A stretch of DNA of 64,000 nt, taken from positions 31,917,114 through 31,981,113 of the forward strand of contig NC_081553.1 of assembly GCF_963082655.1 (NCBI RefSeq). The letters are read 5' to 3'. Made by a program: the position numbers and the translations under genes. Shown here one piece after another: positions 55,362-64,000 of the stretch. Under the pieces are notes generated by a model. It searched no databases. It saw nothing but the letters and a program-made list of their open reading frames with translations, and had not been told where the DNA came from. The DNA comes from Stomoxys calcitrans (taxonomy: Eukaryota; Arthropoda; Insecta; Diptera; Muscidae). Position 1 is the stretch's first letter. Each line of letters begins with the position of its first letter.

Positions 55362-57311
55362 AACAAGTAAAAGCGTGTTAAGTTTGGCCAGGCCGAATCT
55401 TATATACCCTCCACCATGGTCGCATCAGTCGAGTTCTTTGCGCAGTATAATCAATAAGGACGGTGGAGCAGCTATATCGAATTATAGTCCGATTCGGGGC
55501 TCAAGAAGCAAAATCGGGAGATCGGTTTATATGGGAGCTGTATCAAGCTATAGATCGATTCTGACCATATTGCACACGTATGTTGAAGGCCATGGGAGGA
55601 GCCGTTGTACAAAATTTGTGCCAAATCGGATGAGAATTGTGCTCTCTAGAGGCCCAAAAAGTCAAGACCCAAGATCGGCTTATATGGCAGCTATATCAGG
55701 CTAGGGACCGATTAGGACCATACTTCGTACAGTTGTTGGAAGTGATATCAAAACATTATGAGCAAAATTTCAGTCAAATCGGATAAGAATTGCGCCCTCT
55801 AGAGGCTCAAGAAGTCAAGACCCAAGATCGGTTTATAAAGCAGCTACATCAGGTTATAAACCAATTTGAACCATACTTAGCACAGTTGTTGGAAGTGGTA
55901 TCAAAATAAAAGGTGCTTAATTTCAGTCAAATCGGATAATAATTGCGCCCTCTAGAGGCTGAAGAAGTCAAGACCCCAGATCGGTTTATATGGCAGCTAT
56001 ATCAGGTTATGGACCGATTTAAACCATCCTTAATACAGTTGTTGAAAGTTATAACAAAACACCTCATGCTAAATTTCAGCCAAGTCGGATAATAATTGCG
56101 TCCTCTAGTGGCTCAAGAAGTCAAGACCCCAGATCTGATTACATGGCAGCTATATCAAGCTATGGACCGATTTGAACCATCCTTTATACAGTTGTTGGAA
56201 GTCATAAAAAAAAGTCATGCAATATTTCAGCCAAATCGGATAATAATTGCGTCCTCTAGTGGCTAAAAAATTCAAGACTTCAGATCGGTTTATATTGCAG
56301 CTATATCAAGTTATGGACCGATTTGTACCATAATCAGCACAGTTGTTGAAAGTCACGACCAAGCACCTCATGCAAGAAGTCAAGACCCCAGATCTGATTA
56401 TATGACAGCTATATCAGGTTATAGACCGATTTGAACCTTACTTAGCACAGTTGTTGGAAGTGGTATCAAAACAAAAGGTGCTTAATTTCAGTCAAATCGG
56501 ATAATAATTGCGACCTTTAGGGCCCAAGAAGTCAAGACCCAAGATCGGTTTATATGGCAGCTATATTAGGTTATGGACCGATTTGAGCTATTCTTAGCAG
56601 AGTTGTTGAAAGTTATAACAAAACACCTCATGCAAAATTTCGGCTAAATCGAATAATAGTTGCGCCCTCTGGTGCCTCAAGAAGTCAAGACCCCAGATCG
56701 GTTTATATGGCAGCTATATCAGGTTATGGACCGATTTAAACCATCCTTAATACAGTTGTTGAAAGTTATAACAAAACACCTCATGCTAAATTTCAGCCAA
56801 GTCGGATAATAATTGCGTCCTCTAGTGGCTCAAGAAGTCAAGACCCCAGATCTGATTACATGGCAGCTATATCAGGCTATGGACCGATTTGAACCATCCT
56901 TTATACAGTTGTTGGAAGTCATAAAAAAAAGTCATGCAATATTTCAGCCAAATCGGATAATAATTGCGTCCTCTAGTGGCTAAAAAATTCAAGACCTCAG
57001 ATCGGTTTATATTGCAGCTATATCAAGTTATGGACCGATTTGTACCATAATCAGCACAGTTGTTGAAAGTCACGACCAAGCACCTCATGCAAGATGAAGT
57101 ATTTGTGCAAAATTTCAAGCGGCTAGCTTAACTCTTTCGAAAGTTAGCGTGCATTCGACAGACAGACGGACAGATATGGTTAGTTCGACTTAAAATGGCT
57201 CGACGATCAAGAATATGTACACTTTATGAGGTCTTAGACGCATATTTCGAGGAGTTACAAACAGAATGACGAAACCAGTATACCCCCATCCTATGGTGGA
57301 GGGTATAAAAA
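55362..57311 (-). mobile_element. DINE-1-like element, subfamily A, with higher-order duplication
   Basis: 3' end complement (AACAAGTAAAAGCGTGTTAA, hairpin with a mismatch, CCCTCCACCATGG) at 55362-55420 and about ten A units. A segment of about 410 bp (about 55969-56380) is repeated at about 56686-57097, offset 717 bp. A GGAC block (57158-57174) and 5' end complement CATCCTATGGTGGAGGGTAT close it. Confidence 0.88.
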
Positions 57312-57401
57312 GTGAGAACATCTTTTTAGAAAATGTATGTATGTGAGCAGCAGCTTAAGTGAGTGCTTTGGTTTGTTGGTGTGAGAACATTAACACTTGT
57401 A

Positions 57402-58084
57402 AAGGGTGATTTTTTAACTATTATGTTTTTGGCAACACTGGTTTAAACAACTCACGCAAGTTTTGTGTTTTATTTCACTGTCAAACATCTTCATTTTGGT
57501 GTATAATGAAATCATGAATCGTCTTGCAAAGGAACAACGCTTGCAAATTATTGAATTTTATTATCAAAATACGTGCTGTTAATAAAGTATGAACGCGCGC
57601 TTCGTCCATTTTAAGACGAAGCTCATTTGGGTACGTCAATAAGCAGAATTGTCGACTTTAAAGTGAAGATCAGCCAGAAGCATTGCAAGAGCTTGCATGG
57701 CAGAAAAAGTCTGAATTTGGTGGGTTTGTGGGCTGGTGGCATCATTGGACTGTACTACGTCTTGTAACCGTGATTGGTGAGCGGTACCGTGAGATGATAT
57801 CCATTTTTTTTTTTTGCCCGAAATGCAAGTGTTTGACTTGCATGACATGCAGTTTCAACAAGACGGTGCTACATGCCACACAACATGCATAACAATGGAC
57901 GGACTCATTGAGAGGCAAGTTGGGTGAACAATTTTTTTCACGTTCGGGACTGGTTAATTGACCACCTTTATCGTGCGATTTTATATAGACGGACCATACC
58001 ATTGATTCAAATAAAGATTTCAAGAGTATTTCAGAATTTTATGTTTTTGAAAAACTTTCCTATAGCTCATAAAAAATCACCCTT
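57402..58084 (+). mobile_element. Tc1/mariner-type transposon, collinear, decayed and internally deleted
   Basis: Termini AAGGGTGATTTTTTA (left) and its complement (right), about 15 bp. TA precedes it (57400-57401); the right flank lacks a clean TA. The transposase remnant starts MNRLAKEQRLQIIEFYYQN at 57513 with a stop soon after, then DEAHL, VGLWAGGIIGLYYV, GERYREMISIFF and QQDGATCHTT (third acidic motif) in shifting frames. Order is that of a normal transposase, with 5' and 3' ends different. Same family start as the fold-back MITEs, but not folded back. Confidence 0.85.
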
Positions 58085-58099
58085 AATATGAATTTTCTC

Positions 58100-59825
58100 A
58101 AAACACAGCTCAAAGTACTTCCGCATTAATATTCCTAGATTGTCCAAGCATAGAAGACACTGACGAAAATGTCAACAGGATTACGACTGCACTGATGGGG
58201 TTACTCGAAGATAGCTGTGCTCTTCGAAAAAGGAAATCAGCCCAATAAAAACCCTGGATGACAGGGAAGATTCGCAATATTGGGAAAGAGGTCCGCAGAC
58301 TTTTTAACCGACTTTTTACAGAGCACGTCGTAAAAAAGCTAACGTTTTTTGGGATGTTTAATACGCACGCCTCAAGGAATACAATAAGATAACCAGAACG
58401 GCAAAACGTGCCTCCTGGAAGTTTGGAGCCAAATCGAAGAAGAATGTCGAAGGACCCAACACAACTCACTGTCTCAAATTTCGGTGACATCGGACAATAA
58501 ATGCACCCTTTATGGGCCCAAAACCTTAAATCGAGAGATCGGTCTATATGGCAGCTATATTCAAATCTGGACCGATCTGAGCCCTATCGAATTATAATGT
58601 CGAAGGTCCCAACGCAACTCACTGGCCCGAATTTGAAGAAGGATGTCGAAGGTCCTAACACAACTCACTGTCCAAATTTCTGCGACATCGGACAATAAAT
58701 GCGCTTTTTATGGCCCCAAAACCTCAAACCGAGAGATCGGTCTATATGGATGCTACATCCAAATCTAGACAGATCTGTGCCATATTGCAGAAGTATATTA
58801 AGGGTCTTAACTTAACTCACTGTCCCAAATTTCGGCGACATCGGATAATAAATGCGCCTTTTATGGGCCCAAGACCCTAAATCGGAGAATCGGTCTATAT
58901 GGCAGCTATATTCATATCTGGATCCATCTGAGCCAAATTGCAGAAAGATGTCGAGGGGTCTAACACAACTCACTGTCCCAAATTTCGGCAAAATCGGATA
59001 ATAAATGTGGCTTTTATGGGCCTAAGACCCTAAATCGGGGGATCGGTCTATATAGGGGCTATAACAAGATATATTCCGATATAGCCCATCTTCGAACTTA
59101 ATCTGCTTATGGACAAAACAAGAATCGGTCCAAAGTTTCAGCTCAATATCCTTATTTTTAAAGACTGTAGCGTGATTTCAACAGACAGGCGGACACGGGT
59201 AGATCGTCTTAGATTTTTACGCTGATTAAGAATATTTCGGAAATGGATATTTCGTTGTGTTGCAAACGGAATGACTAAATGAATATACCCCCATCCTTCG
59301 GTGGTGGGTATAGAAATTTCTCTCAAAAACCCATGTCCAAACTGAAACTAAAGTAGGCGACATTGGAGTGAGGGCAGAGACAACGGAGGACCAGTTACGG
59401 CTTTTGATGAAAAACCATTTTCCACAGGATACGACGGAACTTATGGAAACACCGAAATCTTGGAATAATGAAGTTGATCGAAGGCTTAACGGAGTTTTGT
59501 GTATAGGAAGCCTTGCGATGCTTCAAACCACTCAACTCACCCGGACCTGATGGAATATTTCCGGCGTTACTACAAAAGGATGCCGACTATCTGGCGCCTC
59601 GTCTGGCCACTATTTTCACAGAGTGCCTGGCGTGTACTCCGCAAGCCTAGCAGGATTCAAAGGTGGTATTAATACCCAAGCCCGGCCAGGCAAGTTATGC
59701 TACACCAAAGGTCTACAGACCTATGGGCCTTACGTCCTTTCTACTCAAAACCATGGAACGCATTGTGGATACCATGGTAAAGAGTAGCACATCCAGGGAA
59801 CTGATGAAATACAAATCAGTTCCAG
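58100..59825 (+). pseudogene. R1-like non-LTR retrotransposon ORF2 fragment, split by a B element
   Basis: Left part 58125-58422: frames reading PWMTGKIRNIGKEVRRLFNR and RLKEYNKITRTAKRASW, the usual linker between endonuclease and RT. After the B element (58424-59316) it resumes with QTETKVGDIGVRAETTEDQL, then SPGPDGIFPALLQKDADYLA, PRLATIFTECLACTPQAWQD, IPKPGQASYATPKVYRPMGL, TSFLLKTMERIVDTMVKSST near 59530-59810. These are RT fingers/palm blocks preceding motif A. Stops and shifts occur (a stop near 59550). The copy ends around 59825 before motif A. It is the same family as the minus-strand copy at 2.4-2.8 kb. Confidence 0.82.
58424..59316 (-). mobile_element. DINE-1-like element, subfamily B, inserted in the R1-like relic
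   Basis: About five B units (TTTATGGGCCCAAAACCTTA), a 5' segment TAGCGTGATTTCAACAGACA with a very short GGAC block (59185-59197) and a 5' end complement CATCCTTCGGTGGTGGGTAT at 59290-59311. The hairpin 3' end is absent; the left edge is inside a unit. Confidence 0.8.
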
Positions 59826-60444
59826 TCACTTAATACTATTAGTAAGAATTGCATACTTGATTTTTGTGAGTACAAATTCTGACATGGCATTTGACATCGT
59901 ACATTGCACCACATATCTTGGACATTTGCAACTTCTTAATTATGCTTTCAATGCCTAGTTCTGTTTCACATATTGCACTTACATTTCAAATAAATGTCCA
60001 CAAACCCTAATGAGAAACTCATTAGCTGGCTACCACAGTATCAACAAACAAATGACAGATATTGAGATACGTCCGTCTGTATGCCTAACTGTCTATCAAT
60101 TTGCCCCCAATGACACGCAATGGCAAATTGAAGGAGGTATTCGACTAATTCGCTCATTGTTGTACGATACGCCTGCCTTTCTAATCTATGATGGGAAATT
60201 GGCATGTGAATCATGTCGCAAATTACCATAAATTGAATAAATGATATTTCCGCAAGATAATTATGACATATGTCGATTGTAACTAAGCCACATTGCATGT
60301 AAAACTTCGATTTGTTAATGTATGCAACGTGGCATACGAATGTGCATTCCAATTGAAAAGGACCCAAGGAAGTTTAGAAAAATTATGAATAAAAAGGAAA
60401 TGGGGATAGTTATAGAAAACTAACAAGCAGGAAAATATATGAAA
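59826..60444. other. Spacer with no recognised gene
   Basis: Overlapping frames at 60010-60367 on both strands have no known domain. Confidence 0.5.
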
Positions 60445-61772
60445 AACAAGTAAAAAGGCGTTAAGTTTGGCCGGGCCGAACTTTGGATACCCACCACCTC
60501 GGGTATATATATAAACCACCTTTCGTCAAAATTCGGTGAAAAATGCATACCTTATGCCCCATAGCAGCTATATCGATATACGTTCCGATTTGAACCAAAT
60601 ACTAGGAAGTACCATAGACGACACGGATGTTGAAAATCCTAGCATAAGTCACAGTGTCAAATTTCAGTGAAATCGGATTATAAATGCCCCTTTTATGTGG
60701 CCAAATCTGCACCGCTTTGGGCCAAGTTTCAGAAAAAACTCGAAGAGCCTAACACAACTCACTGTCCCAAATTTCGATGAAATCGGATTATAAATGCGCC
60801 TTTTATGGCCCCAAAACCTTAAATCGAGATATCGGTCTATATGACAGCTATATCCAAATCTGGACCGATCTAAGCCAAATTGAAAAAGAACGTCGAAGGG
60901 CCCAACACAACTCACTGTCCCAAATTTCGGCGTAATCGGACAATCAATGCGCCTTTTATTGAACCAAAGCCTTAAATCGAGATATCGGTCTATATGACAG
61001 CTATATCAAAATCTAGACCGATCTAAGTCAAATTGAAAAAGAACGTCGAAGGGCTCAGCACAACTCACTGTCCGAAATTTTGGCGACATCGGACAATCAG
61101 TGCGCCTTTTATTGAACCAAAACCTTAAATCTAGAGATCGGTCTATATGGCAGCTATATCCAAATCTGAACCGATCTGGGCCAAATTGAAGAAGGATGTC
61201 GAAGGTCCTAACACTACTCACTGTCCCAAATTTCAGAGACATCGTAAAATAAATGCGCCTTTAATGGCCCCAAAAATTTAAAATCGAGCGATCGGTCTAT
61301 ATGGCAGCTATATCCAAATCTTAACCGATCTGGGCAAAATTGAAGAAGAATGTCGAGGCGCTTAACTTAACTGACTTAAACAAATTTCGGCAAAATCGGA
61401 CAGTAAATGAGCCTTTTATGGGCGCAAGACCTTAAATCGAGAGATCGGTCTATATGGCAGCTATATCCAAATCTGGACCGATCAGAGTCAAATTGAGGAA
61501 ATATATCGAAGGGCCTAATATAACTCTCTGTCCCAAATTTCAGCAAAATGGGATAATAAATGTGGCTTTTATGGGCCTAAGACCTTAAATCGGAGGATCG
61601 GTATATATGGCAGCTATATCCAAATCTGGACCGATCTGGGTCAAAGTGAATAATGATATCGAAGAGCACAACTCACTTTTCATTTTCAGAGAAAACGGAT
61701 AATAAATGTGGCTTTAAGGGCCTAAGATCTTAAGTCGGCGGATCGGTCTATATGGAACCTATATCACGACGT
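60445..61772 (-). mobile_element. DINE-1-like element, subfamily B, 5'-truncated
   Basis: 3' end complement (AACAAGTAAAAAGGCGTTAA, hairpin, GGATACCCACCACC) at 60445-60505 and about eight B units, ending within a unit near 61772. No microsatellite block or 5' end. Confidence 0.85.
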
Positions 61773-64000
61773 AGTGTAATGCCCGTTTCACCTTTTTCTT
61801 ATAATTTTATTTTGTTAAGCGAGAATTAATTTTTTCTACATACAATTTTGCACGTCACTGTAGCCATAACGTACTTGGTGCAGACAAAAATCCGCAGTTA
61901 AAAGTATTACAGACATTGAAGCATAAAATTGGATTAGATGGCAAATTTGAAAAAAAAACGAAAGAGGAAAGGAATAAATCATCCATCTGATTAGAACTAT
62001 TGTTGTAGAGTTTCATCGATTCTTTTGTTCTTCTGCTTATGTTACGGCACTCACTCTCTTCATTTTCTAATCTTGATTTGAACCATTCCAGGGTAAATAG
62101 ATAAGAGCTTTTAATCTCTGCCTCTTTTTAATAGCATTCTAAGACAGAGATATCATGGACTCTCTCTTTCATAAGCCTCTCTTTTGTCTCTTATTCCTTT
62201 TTACACACCTTATGATGAGCTTGGAAGAGTATCTTGATTGATTCTTAAGACACGCCCCCTCCTTCAATGGTAAATGGAACTTCTCAATTTCTGATATTTC
62301 AAATGATTTCTTTTATCTAAAGCAAATATCAAATGATTATCTTTGTGAGACAAGGCTTTTATATTTATATCGTACAAAGAATACAAAAAGTATTCAAAGT
62401 ACACCAGTGAGCTAGTTTTTGTTTATTTTGCAAATTTTGTTTAAATGCCGATTTGTTTGTTTTAATTTATCGGTTTCCACAGACGGTGGGTGGCAACGCA
62501 TATCATCAGTTTGACATTTTTTTCCCTTCTTTGTGCTTCTATTTGACAAAGGCATGGAACACGTTTCCTTCCAAGTTAGGGATCAATTTGTCTTTCTTTT
62601 CCTGTGATCTCTCGATGTGATAAGAAGTATTCTTACACAGAATCTACGACTTAAAACGAAAAATAAAGGAAACTTTAACTTCGGTGAATTTTTTTTTCAT
62701 AAAAATCATAACTTTTTGCGTCACTTGACTAAGTTTTGCTGAAGGTAAATTTTTTTGTGAATTCTTTGAAAGTTTCCCAATCAAACATAGTGCATTATTT
62801 TTTTTTATTGGTCTGTAGTGCGCAAATTAGGCCTTCATACACGTATCAGTGTTAAAGCTAGCATAATTGAGGCACAGGAGGAAGTCATTCATATATGTGG
62901 AATTTTTGAAGGAAAAGGCTTGGCACACCTGGATTCAAACCAAGAGATCTATAACCAACGGGGAGCTACTACCCACAGGGTAGTAGCCACCAATTTATTA
63001 ATCCGAGTCCCAAGACGTGCTTAAGTGCTTGGCCATAACCTTTTTTGTCATTCACGTGTCTACACCAAGAGACTGGCTGAAGTGATTTTTGCCATGTTAT
63101 TAGTAATATTTTAAAGCCAGCAAACCAATATTACCAGCCTCTATTTGAACCTTACACCGGCTATACCAACCTGATGTGACATTTTTCAACCGGCCATGTA
63201 AAGTTTTATCCAGCTATACCTAGTTTCAAGTGATATTTTTTCGAGGAACCATACATATTGAATACGTGCTGAATTTCAAGATTTTTGAAGCCACATCTTC
63301 ACGCCATTTTGTTTAATTATTTTTTCATCATGCTAAAGCATCAGGCTGCCTATATCATCACAATTCATCAACTTAACTAGAATCGAATAAGTATCGTAAT
63401 TATAAAATTCCTAAATGGAATTTCATCAAAATTGATTTTTTTATTTTTTCGTAATTTAATCAGTTATAAATTTTACAGATAGCCTCATATACATCTAAGA
63501 AATTTGTTCAGATGTATGCCCAATAGTTCGTTTTATCTTAAATTTGGTAAATCCACCAGCAACACCCTTTTCATAATTTTCAATATCCAAACAGAAAAGC
63601 AACCACGAAACCATCGACCATGTGAGGAAGGCCTTCATCGCTGGCGTCATTTTTTTGTTGGTAAGTCACAATGTAAAAATTTTATATAAATATATGCAAA
63701 GTGTGTTGTAACTCCATTGGTTAGTTTCCCTCCATTTTTATTTTCTATTGCCTTGCTCTTTGTGGAGCAAACTTTAGAATAACTCGGTGGAGACTTTCTC
63801 TCCAGCCGCTCTCGTTTTTTTTTTTTTCTTTGGGAGATCACATGAATGCACATAGTGTTTTTATAGTTTCTCACCAGTGATTTCTCCAAGAAGTGTTTTT
63901 ATATTTTTTTTCATTTTTTCATTTTTGCAACTAATTTCGTCTGTTGGGCAGACATACCTACATACATAATTTTTTATTCATTTCTATTTTCACCTGTTTC
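61773..64000. other. Spacer with no recognised gene
   Basis: AT-rich and free of the families above, the longest repeat-poor stretch in the window. A 10-bp inverted repeat (GCTACTACCC/GGGTAGTAGC) lies near 62965-62987. T runs occur near 62688, 62799, 63820 and 63905. No convincing exon was seen. Confidence 0.5.

Noticed and set aside
16022..57311. CRISPR-like regular repeats
   Set aside because: Units are contiguous and diverged with no unique spacers between identical short repeats; all other features are those of an insect nuclear genome.
62955..62990. Hairpin GCTACTACCC/GGGTAGTAGC and a tRNA-like GATTCAAACC box at 62934 as an RNA gene
   Set aside because: Only one short stem, no A box at proper spacing, no repeat partners seen in the window.

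Overview
The window reads as intergenic, repeat-dense nuclear DNA of a higher (calyptrate, probably muscid-like) fly. This is inferred from the repeat families (DINE-1/INE-1-like elements, a tRNA-headed SINE, Tc1/mariner and piggyBac relics, Jockey/R1/CR1-type non-LTR retrotransposon pieces) and from AT-rich, intron-like spacers. No single-copy host gene could be recognised on either strand. Almost all reading frames over 60 codons are chance frames inside repeats, or decayed transposon genes.

Roughly half of the 64 kb consists of about 25 copies or fragments of non-autonomous elements that resemble Drosophila DINE-1 (Helentron-type rolling-circle elements). Each copy has a 5' end starting ATACCC, a GTCC/GTCT microsatellite block, an array of tandem units and a 3' end. 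The 3' end carries a GC-rich hairpin (TTCGGCC-C-GGCCGAA core) and stops at ACTTGTT. At least four subfamilies occur: A (units with CTCTAGAGG), B (units with CCCATAAAAG), C (diverged short arrays) and D (GAGCCCCTGGAAGCC), plus a B-like variant F. The tandem unit is 153 bp (51 codons) in A, B, D and F, which produces long but meaningless repetitive ORFs.

Layout. 1-2.8 kb: minus-strand R1-like retrotransposon remnant whose RNase H region is tandemly multiplied. 2.8-4.4 kb: unrecognised spacer. 4.4-8.2 kb: B minus and A plus elements. 8.2-10.3 kb: spacer. 10.3-14.5 kb: C/A and B elements carrying a fold-back Tc1/mariner MITE and a mariner-type MITE. 14.5-16 kb: spacer. 16-27.7 kb: A, B and D elements with SINEs and a non-LTR fragment. 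27.8-29.8 kb: minus-strand non-LTR RT/RNase H remnant and a Helitron-like repeat. 29.8-32.3 kb: a B element split by a piggyBac copy with intact TTAA duplication. 34.6-38.6 kb: B/F elements around a mariner transposase relic. 38.6-40 kb: minus-strand CR1/Jockey-like RT relic. 40-48 kb: B, A and Helitron-like elements, fold-back MITE, SINE. 47.8-49 kb: R1-like RT relic split by a fold-back MITE. 50-53.4 kb: B/D and A elements. 55.4-57.3 kb: A element with an internal higher-order duplication. 57.4-58.1 kb: collinear relative of the fold-back MITEs. 58.1-59.8 kb: plus-strand R1-like relic split by a B element. 60.4-61.8 kb: B element. 61.8-64 kb: spacer.

The strongest observations concern genome architecture: co-varying subterminal inverted repeats in subfamilies A and B, the shared 153-bp period, conversion of a collinear transposon into a fold-back MITE that duplicates the transposase start, a piggyBac copy with an apparent 71-nt intron and an Asp-to-Asn change at a catalytic position, and a pair of perfect hairpins at an element junction that looks like a template switch.
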